Of a stretch of 38,967 bases of DNA, positions 23,200-31,971 are shown in pieces (within the stretch, counting starts at the first letter, position 1; every line of letters starts with the position of its first letter). Location of the stretch: NCBI GenBank assembly GCA_016875405.1, contig VGRJ01000037.1, positions 1 through 38,967 of the forward strand, written 5' to 3'. The translations under genes and the position numbers were made by a program. The stretch is from Deltaproteobacteria bacterium (GTDB lineage: Bacteria; Myxococcota_A; Polyangia; Polyangiales; Polyangiaceae). Below the pieces are notes generated by a model. It saw only the letters and a list, made by a program, of their open reading frames with translations. It did no database searches and was not told where the DNA came from.

Positions 23200-24702
23200 A
23201 TGGCTTCGATTCGCGCCCTGTCCCCCTGGCTCCTCGGAACCCTCGTGCTCTCGACGGCGTGCGTCGACGCGCTGCGACTCGAGCCGCCGACCGGCTCCGG
23301 CAGCGGCGGCTCCGGGAACTCGACCGGCTCGACGCAGGGTGCTGGAGGCGGCGAGGCGATCCCCTGCAACTCCAACAGCGAGTGCCCCGAGCCGACCAGC
23401 GTGTGCGACACCGTCCAGGGACTCTGCGTCGAGTGCTTGGTGCTCTCGGACTGCGGGTTCCGGCCCGGTACCGTGTGCAGCGAGGGCGCGTGCGTGTGCC
23501 CGGACAAGCTCTCGTACTGCGGCCCGAGCGAATGCGTCGATCTCACCACCTCGCCGGTTCACTGCGGCAAGTGCGGTCACGCGTGCTTCGGTCTGTGCGC
23601 CGCGGGTACGTGCGTCGATCCGTGGGAGCCCGTCGCTGCCGAGGGGGCTCCGTCCGCGCGCTCGAACCATGTCGCGGTCTGGACGGGCAGCAAGATGGTC
23701 GTCTGGGGCGGGCTCTCGAACGGCTCGGGCAACGGCGCGGTGGCGACCGGCGGCGTTTACGATCCGACGACCTACACCTGGACGACGACTTCCCCCGTCG
23801 GAGCACCGAAGGCTCGCTACGACGCGACCGCGGTATGGACCGGGACCGAGATGGTCGTCTGGGGCGGCCTCGACTCGCATGGGCTCGCCTTGAACGACGG
23901 CGCGCGCTTCGACCCCACGAAGAACGCGTGGACGCCGATCTCGTTGAGCCTCGCGCCGACTCCGCGCGGGGGTCACTCGGCGGTGTGGACCGGCAGCGAG
24001 ATGATCGTCTGGGGTGGCAAGAGCGACGTCGGCGAGCTGAGCAACGGCGCGCGCTACAACCCGACGACCAACGCCTGGACGCTGATCATGACCTACGCGT
24101 TCCCGCAGACCGCGCGGACGCGCCACTGCGCCGTGTGGGACAAGGCGAAGTCCCTCATGAACGTGGTCGGTGGCTTCGGTGACAACGTGACCGATGCCGT
24201 GACCGACGTGTACTTCCCGAACGGAACGGCGCGCGCGCTCCTGCAGTACGCGCCGGTCGGCGAGAACTGGTACAACACCGGCGAGCCGTCCGAGCCTTCC
24301 GCACGCTCCAATCACACCTGCGTGTACGACGGCCTGAAGACGATCGTCTTCGGCGGCATGGTGAGCGGCACCTACCACCCGTCCGGCGCCGCTTGGGATC
24401 CGACCCTCGGCTGGACCACGATCGGCGGGACGCTGCCCGAGCCGCGCGCCGACCACTCGGCCGTGTGGCTCGACACCCAGAAGGTGATGGTCACCTTCGG
24501 CGGCCGCAACCCGAACCCGCTCGACAGCGGCGACATCTACAACAGCGCGTCGAACAGCTGGATCGGACAGGTCCCGCGTGCGCTCTCGGCCCGGTATTCG
24601 CACACCGCCGTCGCGACGGGTGACCGCATGATCGTGTGGGGCGGAACCGGTCCGATGATGGATCGCCTCGCCAACGGCGGCATCTACACGTACAAGCCTT
24701 GA
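23200..24702 (+). CDS. Kelch-repeat lipoprotein with Cys-rich N-terminal region
   Basis: 500-residue surface protein. MASIRALSPWLLGTLVLSTAC is a signal peptide with lipobox STAC (Cys21); a Gly/Ser linker (about 31-52) follows. Residues about 55-145 are Cys-rich with a Stig1-like HCGKCGHAC. From about 150 to the end, Kelch blades form a beta-propeller: RSNHVAVWTGSKMVVWGG, RYDATAVWTGTEMVVWGG, GGHSAVWTGSEMIVWGG, then RADHSAVWLDT and RYSHTAVATGDRMIVWGG, six to seven blades. Propellers of this kind usually bind protein or glycan partners. GGAGGAA eight bases before ATG 23200 is a strong ribosome binding site. Its stop abuts the priA start. Confidence 0.92.
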   Translation: MASIRALSPWLLGTLVLSTACVDALRLEPPTGSGSGGSGNSTGSTQGAGGGEAIPCNSNSECPEPTSVCDTVQGLCVECLVLSDCGFRPGTVCSEGACVCPDKLSYCGPSECVDLTTSPVHCGKCGHACFGLCAAGTCVDPWEPVAAEGAPSARSNHVAVWTGSKMVVWGGLSNGSGNGAVATGGVYDPTTYTWTTTSPVGAPKARYDATAVWTGTEMVVWGGLDSHGLALNDGARFDPTKNAWTPISLSLAPTPRGGHSAVWTGSEMIVWGGKSDVGELSNGARYNPTTNAWTLIMTYAFPQTARTRHCAVWDKAKSLMNVVGGFGDNVTDAVTDVYFPNGTARALLQYAPVGENWYNTGEPSEPSARSNHTCVYDGLKTIVFGGMVSGTYHPSGAAWDPTLGWTTIGGTLPEPRADHSAVWLDTQKVMVTFGGRNPNPLDSGDIYNSASNSWIGQVPRALSARYSHTAVATGDRMIVWGGTGPMMDRLANGGIYTYKP

Positions 24703-24704
24703 GC

Positions 24705-26954
24705 GTGGTCGCGTGGGCGGAGGTCGGCGTCCCGGTCCCGCTCGGCCAGCGCTGGACGTATTCGGTCCCCGCCGCGCTCGCGCCGCGGATCGCTCCGGGG
24801 GCACGCGTCCTGTGCGAGTTCGCCCGGCGCAAGGTGGCGGCGGTCGTGCTCGCCGTGACCGACCGGCCGCCGGAGATCGACTTGACAAAGGTCAAGCCTC
24901 TTCTGGCGGTGCTCGACGCGGAGCCCGCCCTGCCGACCGAGCTCTTGCGATTCCTCGAAGAGCTCGCGCGCTACTACCTCGCGCCGATCGGTGAGGTGCT
25001 CCGGCTTGCGCTGCCCGCGGTCGAGCGAGAGGTGGTTCGGGCGCTCGAGGAGCAGGGCGAGCTGCTGCCCGGCGAGGGCCCTCTCCGCTCGAGGCAGGTC
25101 GGCCGACCCGTGCTCGTCGCCAAGGCCACCCCTCGCGTCGAGGAGCCGGGGCGCTTGCGAGGTCAGGCGGCGGCCATTCTCGCTTGGCTGCGCGCCAACG
25201 GCCCGACCCCGGTCGCGGAGCTCGCGTCGCGCCACGGCAACGCGCGCTCGGCCCTCCGTAAGCTAGGCGAGCTCGGCCTCGTCGAGGAGGAGCGTCGCAG
25301 CGTCGATGTCGGCGCGCTGCACGAAGACGAGGTCCCCCGCGACTCGCCCCCCGAGCTCACCGAGGCGCAGCGCGAGGCCGTGCGTCGCATCGGCGAGGGG
25401 TTCGGACGGCCCGAGGGCTTCCTCCTCTTCGGCGTCACCGGCAGCGGCAAGACCGAGGTCTACATGCGTGCGATCGAGCGCTGTCGAGAGCTCGGCAAGG
25501 GCGCCATCGTCCTCGTCCCCGAGATCGCGCTTACGCCGCAGCTCGTCGGGCGCTTTCGTGCCCGCTTCGGCGACGAGGTCGGCGTGCTGCACAGCGCGCT
25601 GCCGGAGGCCGCTCGTCATCGCATGTGGCGGAAGCTGCGCAGCGGAGAGCTGCGCATCGCGGTCGGCGCGCGCTCCGCCCTGTTCGCGCCGGTGCTCGAC
25701 CTCGGGCTCGTCGTCATCGACGAGGAGCACGACGGCTCGTTCAAGCAGGAAGAGGGCGTCCGCTACCACGCGCGCGACATGGCGCTGCTCCGAGCGCACC
25801 GAGCGGGCGCGGTCACCGTCCTCGGGTCGGCGACCCCGTCGCTCGAGTCGCTGGCGCTCGCCCGTCGCGGTAGGCTGTCGTTGCTCGAGCTGCCCGAGCG
25901 CGCCACCCGCGCGGAGCTGCCGCGCGTCGAGATCGTCGACCTCCGCCGCATCGGCCCCGGCCCGACCGGCGAGCGCCTCCTGTCGCTGCCGCTGCACCGG
26001 GCGCTCGAGGCCTGCCTCGCCGCCGGCGAGCAGGCGATCGTCTTCTTGAATCGCCGCGGCTTCGCTCCCGCGGTGCTCTGCACCGGCTGCGGCGGCGTGC
26101 GCACGTGCAAGCAGTGCTCGGTCGCGCTCACCTATCATCGGAGGGACGCGACCGTGCGCTGTCACTCCTGCGAGTTCGTGGGCCCGCTCCCGCCGCGCTG
26201 TGCCGACTGCGGAGGCGTCCTCTCGCTCGAAGGGCTCGGCACCGAGCGGCTCGAGGACGCCCTCGCCCGCGCGTTCCCATCCGCGCGCATTGGTCGGCTC
26301 GACCGCGATGTCGCGGCGGGCGCGAAGAGCTCTCGAATCCTGGAGAAAATGCGGCGCGGTGAGCTCGATCTCCTCGTCGGGACGCAGATGGTGACCAAGG
26401 GTCATGATCTCCCGCGCGTGACCCTCGTCGGGGTCGTCAACGCCGACGCGGCCCTGTCGCTCCCCGATTTTCGCGCCTCGGAGCGCGGCTTCCAGTTGCT
26501 CGTCCAGGTCGCCGGGCGTGCGGGCCGGCACGAGCGTGCAGGTCGCGTGATCATTCAGACCTACAACCCCGACCACCCGGCGATCCTCTGCGCTGCCGCC
26601 CACGACGTCCGGCGCTTCCTCGACCGGGAGCTCCAGGAGCGGGCGGACGTCGGCTACCCTCCGTATCGCAGGCTCGCCCTCGTGCGCGTGTCGGCGGTCG
26701 ACGAAGCGGTCGCGCGCGACGCAGCGGCCGACCTCGCCCGCCTCGCGCGGACCGGCCCGTCCGAGGTCGAGGTGCTCGGGCCGGCGCCCGCTCCGATCGC
26801 TCGTCAGCGAAACCGCTACCGCTTTCGGGTCATGCTGCGTTCGCGCGAGCGAGGGCCGCTCCGCGCGGTGCTCGGCGTGCTCGCGCGCGCAACGGCGAAG
26901 CTCCACCGCGACGTGCGCGTCGTCCTCGACGTCGATCCGGTGGCCATGCTGTGA
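24705..26954 (+). CDS. priA: Primosomal replication restart helicase PriA
   Basis: 749-residue superfamily 2 DNA helicase that recognises stalled or collapsed forks and reloads the replisome. Walker A GVTGSGKTEVY is at about 243-250, the DEEH box at about 339-342, and the zinc-binding pairs run CTGCGGVRTCKQC ... CHSC ... CADCGG at about 459-505; a 3'-DNA-binding domain precedes these (AWAEVGVPVPLGQRWTYSVP). Length and motif order are normal for the family. The GTG at 24705 follows the Kelch gene by 2 bp; a TTG at 24699, overlapping that stop as TTGA, is an equally plausible start and would add two residues. The close spacing suggests readthrough from the Kelch gene, an odd pairing for a replication gene. 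Confidence 0.95.
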   Translation: MVAWAEVGVPVPLGQRWTYSVPAALAPRIAPGARVLCEFARRKVAAVVLAVTDRPPEIDLTKVKPLLAVLDAEPALPTELLRFLEELARYYLAPIGEVLRLALPAVEREVVRALEEQGELLPGEGPLRSRQVGRPVLVAKATPRVEEPGRLRGQAAAILAWLRANGPTPVAELASRHGNARSALRKLGELGLVEEERRSVDVGALHEDEVPRDSPPELTEAQREAVRRIGEGFGRPEGFLLFGVTGSGKTEVYMRAIERCRELGKGAIVLVPEIALTPQLVGRFRARFGDEVGVLHSALPEAARHRMWRKLRSGELRIAVGARSALFAPVLDLGLVVIDEEHDGSFKQEEGVRYHARDMALLRAHRAGAVTVLGSATPSLESLALARRGRLSLLELPERATRAELPRVEIVDLRRIGPGPTGERLLSLPLHRALEACLAAGEQAIVFLNRRGFAPAVLCTGCGGVRTCKQCSVALTYHRRDATVRCHSCEFVGPLPPRCADCGGVLSLEGLGTERLEDALARAFPSARIGRLDRDVAAGAKSSRILEKMRRGELDLLVGTQMVTKGHDLPRVTLVGVVNADAALSLPDFRASERGFQLLVQVAGRAGRHERAGRVIIQTYNPDHPAILCAAAHDVRRFLDRELQERADVGYPPYRRLALVRVSAVDEAVARDAAADLARLARTGPSEVEVLGPAPAPIARQRNRYRFRVMLRSRERGPLRAVLGVLARATAKLHRDVRVVLDVDPVAML

Positions 26955-26956
26955 CG

Positions 26957-26975
26957 GGGCGGCTCCTCGCCGCCC
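26957..26975. terminator. GC-rich hairpin after priA
   Basis: GGGCGG (26957-26962) and CCGCCC (26970-26975) form a 6-bp stem with a 7-base loop, starting two bases after the priA stop and before the convergent trxA stop. No T-tract follows, so termination is a guess. Confidence 0.35.
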
Positions 26976-27002
26976 ACGTCTTCCGCGGTCACGCCGCGCG
27001 CG

Positions 27003-27326
27003 TCAGGAGACGCCCGCCATGTCGAGCAGCTTCTGCCGGTTCGCGAGCCCGGTGTGCGTTGCCTTGGTCTTGCCGGCCTCGAACACGATGACGGTGGGGA
27101 CGCTGGTGATGTTGTAGCGAGACGCGAGGTTCGGCGCCTGGTCGAGGTCGACCTTCGCGACCGTCAGCTTGCCCGAGAACTCGTCCGCGAGCTTCTCGAC
27201 GATCGGGGCCAGCATCTTACAAGGGCCGCACCACGTCGTGTAGAAGTCCACCAGCACCGGCCCGCTCGCGCCGAGCACCTCGGCCTCGAAATTCGAGTCG
27301 TTCACGATCTTCACGTTCTTCGCCAT
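27003..27326 (-). CDS. trxA: Thioredoxin
   Basis: 107-residue cytoplasmic thioredoxin, the general protein disulfide reductase recycled by thioredoxin reductase. The active-site WCGPC is in VDFYTTWCGPCKMLAPIVEK; the conserved Asp-containing strand (KVDLDQAP), the cis-Pro in TSVPTVIVF and the family length all match. The ATG at 27326 has a purine-rich AAAGGCG upstream; an earlier in-frame start would add a non-conserved tail. A perfect 16-bp inverted repeat lies in the leader just upstream of the ribosome binding site. It is convergent with priA and divergent from the GyrI-like gene. Confidence 0.97.
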   Translation of the reverse strand: MAKNVKIVNDSNFEAEVLGASGPVLVDFYTTWCGPCKMLAPIVEKLADEFSGKLTVAKVDLDQAPNLASRYNITSVPTVIVFEAGKTKATHTGLANRQKLLDMAGVS

Positions 27327-27346
27327 CGCGCGTTCGCCTTTCGTGT

Positions 27347-27362
27347 CGGACCGCCCGGTCCG
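27347..27362. promoter_or_regulatory. Inverted repeat in the trxA leader
   Basis: CGGACC (27347-27352), GCCC, GGTCCG (27357-27362) is a perfect stem-loop 21 bases upstream of the trxA ATG. On the trxA transcript it would sit immediately before the ribosome binding site, where it could act as an operator in DNA or a leader hairpin in RNA. Confidence 0.4.
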
Positions 27363-27447
27363 GGAGGGGCCAAACCTAGGACGTGGGCCGGACCTCGGCA
27401 AGGGGGTGGCCGTCCGAGCCCGGTCCGACTATGGTCTCGAGCCGGAC

Positions 27448-28056
27448 ATGGCGGACGAGATCACGCAGAAACACCTGAACCGCGCACGGGTTCGCGGGGC
27501 ACCGTCGAGCATCCCCGGGGCGAGCGGCCTCATTGGCAGCTACGCCTTCGAAGAGATCCAGCGCCAGACGGTGCGCGCGATCCGGCTGTCGCTCGACAAG
27601 GATTTCTCCCTTGCCGAGCTCCGCGACGCGCAGGAGAAGCTCGCCGCCCACGCGGCGCGCCACGGACTCGTCCCGATCGAGGCGCCGATGTTCGCCCTCG
27701 CCGCAGACCCCATGGAGCAGGTCCCCCACGAGTGGGAGTGGCACCTGTTCCTCCCGGTCCGAGGGAAGGCCGTCGCGGACGAGGCCGCGGGGATCCGCGT
27801 CGAGAGGCTCCACGGCGGCTCGTACCTCGAGACGCAGACCATGAAGGGCTTCCAGGACCTCCGGAACCTCTACACCTACTTCCTCGGCGAGTTCCTGCCG
27901 ACCCGCGCGCAGCAGCTCACTCGCCCCGCCATCTACCATCGCGTCGTCGCCGGGCTCGAGGGGGACGACCCCTCGAAGCTCACGCTCTCGGTCTTCATCC
28001 CGTTTGGGATGTCGCTCCGCGAGCCGCTGCGCCTCGTCACGCGCGAAGAGCTCTGA
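27448..28056 (+). CDS. GyrI-like small-molecule-binding domain protein
   Basis: 202-residue soluble protein. Residues about 75-200 resemble the GyrI-like or AraC-effector-binding fold: VPIEAPMFAL, EWEWHLFLPVRGKAV, IRVERLHGGSYLETQTMKGF, YTYFLGEFLPTRAQQLTRPA and the terminal strand KLTLSVFIPF, with the E/Y positions that line the binding pocket. There is no DNA-binding domain, so it is a stand-alone effector-binding protein, not an AraC regulator. The ligand is unknown. The ATG at 27448 gives MADEITQKHL; the frame is open further upstream but overlaps the trxA promoter region. It lies 121 bp from the divergent trxA start and 9 bp before the barrel gene. Confidence 0.65.
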   Translation: MADEITQKHLNRARVRGAPSSIPGASGLIGSYAFEEIQRQTVRAIRLSLDKDFSLAELRDAQEKLAAHAARHGLVPIEAPMFALAADPMEQVPHEWEWHLFLPVRGKAVADEAAGIRVERLHGGSYLETQTMKGFQDLRNLYTYFLGEFLPTRAQQLTRPAIYHRVVAGLEGDDPSKLTLSVFIPFGMSLREPLRLVTREEL

Positions 28057-28065
28057 GCACGGGCC

Positions 28066-29499
28066 TTGTCGCGCTTCGGAGACCAGGTCTCGCCGAGGCG
28101 CCTCGAGGTCGCCGCGCGTAGGCTCTGTGCCACGCTGGCAGCGGCCTCCATGTGCTTGCGTGCGCCTGGGGCCGGGGCCGACGACGCGGCGCCGCCTGCG
28201 GCCGCGCGAGCCCCTGACCTCGCGACCGCGCCAAACGACCCGCTCGCTGTCGCAGGCCTCGAGCGACCGGCGCGTCCCCGAGGGTACGGTGGTCGCGCCG
28301 TCGCGAACGCCATCCTCGTCGGTCCCCGGCTCCTCATCGACTACACCTTCAAGGGGGTCGAGGTCGCCGCCAACCTCGTGACCGATCGACAGCTCATCCC
28401 GCGCTACCGCGAGCTCTTCGGCTCTCCGCGCGGAGACCTCTACGTGTTTCCGACGCTCTTCGCCGAGACGGGCAGCCCGGCGAGCGTCGGCGCGCGGATG
28501 ATCTTCGACAGCCCACGCTTCCTCTCGAGTCAGCGGGTCGGGTTCGGCGGTCCGCGACAGGTCGAGTCGGAGACGCGCGTCGTGCTGAAGGGCACCCTCG
28601 CGGACCACCCGAGCGTCCTGTCGCTCGAGGCGCACTATCAGCTCGAGGACGACCTCGATTACGACGGCATCGGCGTCGTGCCGCGGAGCGACCCCCGCAA
28701 TCGGTTCGTCGTCGGGACGCCGTTCGAGCGCGGCACCTACACCGAGCGACGCGTCCGCTTCCTCGCGAGCGGAGGTCTTCGGTTGAGCGACCTCCTCGAG
28801 CTCCTGGTCTCGACGAGCCTCTACCGACGCCAGACCGAGCCCGACCCCACCGAGGAGCGCACCTCGGTCGCCGAGGTCTTCGAGCCCGGCAGCATCCCGG
28901 GGCTCACCACCGCGAGCCCGTTCGTCTCGTACTCGGAGGTCGCGGCGCGCATCGACACCCGTCGGCTCCGCAACCGCCCGAGTCCGGGCTGGCACGTCGA
29001 GTCGTACGTCGGCGGGGCGCGCTCGCTTCCAGGCGACTTCACCATCAGCTACATGCGCCTCGGCCTGCGCGCGGGGGTGGGAGTCCCGGTGCGCCGCCGC
29101 ACGAACGTCTTCACGTTGCGCCTCTCGATCGATGGGGTGACGCCGCTTTCAGGCACCGTGCTTCCCTTCGTCGAATACGAGCACCCGAGGGAGTTTCGCG
29201 GCTTCGACACGAGGCGCGACCACGTCGCGATCCTCGGTGCCGCCGACTACACGTGGCAGCTCGTGCCGGTCCTCGGGCTGAGGCTCTTCGTCGACGCGGT
29301 GACGTTCGCGCCGTCCCTCTCCGCGGTCGGCATCGAGCAGCTACAAAACGTGCGCCTCGCGGGGGGCTTCGGCTTCGACGTGTTCACCGGTACCAACACG
29401 CTCGCGAGCTTCGTGACGAGCGCTTCCGGGGATGGCGTGCGCGTCGTGGCGAGCTTCGGAGCCCCGGAGAGCCACGGTGATCGACAGCACCGGAGATGA
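28066..29499 (+). CDS. Omp85-like outer-membrane beta-barrel protein without POTRA domains
   Basis: 477-residue exported protein. The N-terminus (RRLCATLAAASMCLRAPGAGA) is a signal-peptide-like segment; the start is TTG 28066, chosen because no ATG or GTG gives a complete signal. The body alternates amphipathic strands (about 90-470). Near the C-terminus EYEHPREFRGFDTRRDH matches the VRGF/Y-type L6 motif of the BamA/Omp85 superfamily, followed by the FVDAVTFAP and GGFGFDVFTGTNTLASFVTS strands. No POTRA repeats fit in the short region before the barrel. It overlaps the next lipoprotein gene in an ATGA junction, so the products are probably partners. Role unknown: a translocation or lipid-transfer barrel is inferred, not shown. 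Confidence 0.7.
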   Translation: MSRFGDQVSPRRLEVAARRLCATLAAASMCLRAPGAGADDAAPPAAARAPDLATAPNDPLAVAGLERPARPRGYGGRAVANAILVGPRLLIDYTFKGVEVAANLVTDRQLIPRYRELFGSPRGDLYVFPTLFAETGSPASVGARMIFDSPRFLSSQRVGFGGPRQVESETRVVLKGTLADHPSVLSLEAHYQLEDDLDYDGIGVVPRSDPRNRFVVGTPFERGTYTERRVRFLASGGLRLSDLLELLVSTSLYRRQTEPDPTEERTSVAEVFEPGSIPGLTTASPFVSYSEVAARIDTRRLRNRPSPGWHVESYVGGARSLPGDFTISYMRLGLRAGVGVPVRRRTNVFTLRLSIDGVTPLSGTVLPFVEYEHPREFRGFDTRRDHVAILGAADYTWQLVPVLGLRLFVDAVTFAPSLSAVGIEQLQNVRLAGGFGFDVFTGTNTLASFVTSASGDGVRVVASFGAPESHGDRQHRR

Positions 29500-31013
29500 C
29501 GATGACCTTCCTGCGCGCGCTCTCGTTCGCCTCGTGCCTCGCGCTCGCCGCGTGCGCCTATCGCCCGCCGCGCTTCGTCGACGCGCCGGCGGTCGAGCGG
29601 GTCGCCGACCGCGAGCCCATCCCGATGCCGACGCCGCGCCGCCTGATGCGCGCGCTCCACGACGCCAACGTCTACGTTCGGCGCGAGCTCGTCCGCGCGC
29701 TCGATCCTCGGGGCGCGAGCGATGCCGGAGACGTGAACGCGCTCGACGAGGTGCCCGAGTCCGCGTTCTTCCGACGCCTGGAGGATCTCGGCCGCCCGCT
29801 CGTAGGCTTCCGCCGCGATGGGGCGCCGGTGTCGCCGCTCCGCGACCGCGGGGTGCCGCCCGCCTCGGAGGCCCCGGGCGCCCGCACGATCGTCGACGCG
29901 CGCGGTCTCGGCTACGAGCTCGTCCCCGACGAGCCAAACCACCGCGGACGCATGAGCGGTGCCGCTGCCACGTCGAGCCGCCTGCTCCACGCCATCGGTT
30001 ACCGCGTCGCCGAGGTGCACGTCGTCGACCTCGAGGGCGAGCGGTTCGCCGCGACGCGCTGGCCGGTCGGTGTGGACCTCGGTCCGACGGCGGCCGAGGG
30101 CACGCGCGACGACGACCCGAACGATCGCCTCGACCACCGCGACCGACGCACGCTGCGGTCCCTGCGCCTCGCCGCAGCGTGGCTCGACATCGTCGACCTC
30201 GAGCCGCGCATGTTGCGCGACCACTACCTCGGCGAGCCGGGCGAAGGCCACGTCGAGCACACGCTTATCGGGATCGATGGCGCCCTCGGCGTCGGCACGC
30301 TGCGCGCGGCCGAGGCGTGGGCGCGCGACCCCGACCGTGCCGACGAGAACTTCTTCTTTCGAATGTTCACGCTCGGGCTCTCGCCGATCCCGCGGGCGAA
30401 GCCGCCGGTGGCGGCCTTCACGTCGGTCGGGCTCCTCGAGCCGTTCGTGCTCCCGGGCTCGTTCTCGCCATCCCCGCCGTTCTCGCCGAGCGATCGCATG
30501 ACGCCTGCGGATGGATATTGGCTCGCGAAGCGCGTCGCCACGATCCCCTCGCGGGTGCTCAGGCGCGCGGTGCTCGCGTCCAAATTGCCCCCGCTCGAAC
30601 AGAACTGGCTCCTGCAGATGCTCGAGCTTCGCCGCGCCCAGATCGTCGCGTGGGCGTACGATCGGGTGACGCCGCTCGACCCCGGGCTCCTGTCGCCGGC
30701 GAACCCCTCGCGAGGCCTCGAGGCCCGCCTGCTGCTCGCCGATCGGGCGGTGCTGAGCCGCATGACGCCGGCCGAGTCGTCCTCGTACGACGTCGAGTTC
30801 CTCGACGACGAAGGCGCGCCGCTCGCCCGCAAGCGCGGCCTCGCGTGCGACCGCGGCATCGTCACGCTCCCGCTTGGGGCCGAGCTGCAAGCGCGCGAGT
30901 ACGTCGTCGCGGAGGTCACGGCGCGGCGCGCCGGCAAGGCGCTCCCGAGGCCCGTCGAGCTTCACTTCCGTCGTCGCGGGGAGGCCCTCGCGCTCGTCGG
31001 GGTGCGGCACTAG
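29496..31013 (+). CDS. Kinase-like-family lipoprotein with degenerate catalytic residues
   Basis: 505-residue predicted lipoprotein (MTMTFLRALSFASCLALAAC, lipobox LAAC, Cys20). Landmarks NALDEVPES (81-89), TRDDDPNDRLDHRDRR (203-218), AAAWLDIVDLE (226-236) and HVEHTLIGIDGALG (252-265) match a conserved family I know from other bacteria, whose pattern resembles CotH/HipA-like kinases (R-x-DDPND-x-x-x-H-x-x-RR-x-LR, AAWL-x-H-x-D-x-x-x-x-N, H-x-L-I-D-F-G). Here the Lys of the lKFD strand reads ELVPDE, the H-x-D reads IVD and the Asn is lost, so catalysis is doubtful. This comes from recall of the family, not a search. The start overlaps the barrel gene (ATGA). The C-terminal 150 residues look like a beta domain. 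Confidence 0.7.
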   Translation: MTMTFLRALSFASCLALAACAYRPPRFVDAPAVERVADREPIPMPTPRRLMRALHDANVYVRRELVRALDPRGASDAGDVNALDEVPESAFFRRLEDLGRPLVGFRRDGAPVSPLRDRGVPPASEAPGARTIVDARGLGYELVPDEPNHRGRMSGAAATSSRLLHAIGYRVAEVHVVDLEGERFAATRWPVGVDLGPTAAEGTRDDDPNDRLDHRDRRTLRSLRLAAAWLDIVDLEPRMLRDHYLGEPGEGHVEHTLIGIDGALGVGTLRAAEAWARDPDRADENFFFRMFTLGLSPIPRAKPPVAAFTSVGLLEPFVLPGSFSPSPPFSPSDRMTPADGYWLAKRVATIPSRVLRRAVLASKLPPLEQNWLLQMLELRRAQIVAWAYDRVTPLDPGLLSPANPSRGLEARLLLADRAVLSRMTPAESSSYDVEFLDDEGAPLARKRGLACDRGIVTLPLGAELQAREYVVAEVTARRAGKALPRPVELHFRRRGEALALVGVRH

Positions 31014-31014
31014 C

Positions 31015-31860
31015 TCACTTCACGAACGAGACGATCCCGGCTGGCGACGGCGTGAACGCGCCGACCGCGCTCAGCGTGACGCGCGTGTCCCCGCCCACGA
31101 CCGACGTCGCGACGTCGACCGCGCCGCCGAGGTCGACGAGTACATGCGTGCGCGCCCCGGTGCCTGGCACCACGTACGACACGGGCAGCTGCGCGGGGAG
31201 GCCAGAGGCGCGGCGGCTGAGCACCACCACGAAGCCCCCGGTCTCCGCCCCGTCGATCTCACCGGTCGTCGTGACGCGCTAGGCCACCAGCGCGAGCGCG
31301 CGTGCGAGCCGTTGCTTCGAGCGCTCGCCGCCATTCGCGCCTTCGCGCCAGTCGCCCCCTGCACCTCGCTCGCGAGATAGTCGAGGACGCCGCCGGGCTT
31401 CGGCAGCTTGTCGTCGAGCACCGCGAGGAGTTTCGTGGCCGAAGGGCGACCTTCGCGCGCGAGCGCATACGCGGCGAACGCCGCCCCTTCGAGGAGGGCG
31501 TGGTGGTCGTTGTTCCCAGCGTCGTCGAGGCCCCAGCCGCTCCCCTGGTTGTCGAACCAAAGCTCCTCGGTCCAGGACTCGAGGTAGTCCGCGAGCCCGG
31601 CGCGCTCGGACGCGGAGAGCGCGGACCCGCACCAGCCGAGCGCCGCATGGCATCGCCGAACTCGAGGAAGCTGTCGAAGCGCACGTTGAACCCGTCGATC
31701 AGCGCTTTTTCCAAGAATACGCGGCTTTCGCGTGCGCCCCGCCACCCGTCGTCTCGCTTGGTGGGGCGCTCGACGTCGAGGCGGGCGAGCAGGCGATGGC
31801 GGCGAGCCCGAGCGCGGCGAGCGAGCTCAAGCGACGGAAGAGGCGAGGCGCGTTGGGCAT
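31015..31860 (-). pseudogene. Decayed lipoprotein gene with frameshifts and a nonsense codon
   Basis: The minus strand carries one recognisable protein spread over three frames. From ATG 31860: MPNAPRLFRRLSSLAALGLA then AIAC, a clear lipoprotein signal, then a Ser/Thr linker in the same frame up to about 31745. The next block, ESRVFLEKALIDGFNVRFDS, continues in a second frame to about 31650. Then ADYLESWTEELWFDNQGSGW and NNDHHALLEGAAFAAYALAR run in a third frame to about 31320. The tail returns to the first frame, meets TAG at 31279-31281, and continues as a beta-rich 85-residue segment to the stop at 31015. The ancestor may have been an exported hydrolase-like or lyase-like protein, but this is not established. 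Confidence 0.75.
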
Positions 31861-31971
31861 GGCCGCCCCGACGCTCGCGGCGCGATCCGCACGGGCAAGT
31901 CGCCGCGCGCGCGGTCGTGACGGCGCTCAGCGATGCCACTCAGCCACGCGACAGCGTCGCGAGGGGACAGC

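Noticed and set aside
31015-31860. Three separate small genes in this region
   Set aside because: Each piece lacks its own start or ribosome binding site, and together they read as one protein across shifts in frame.
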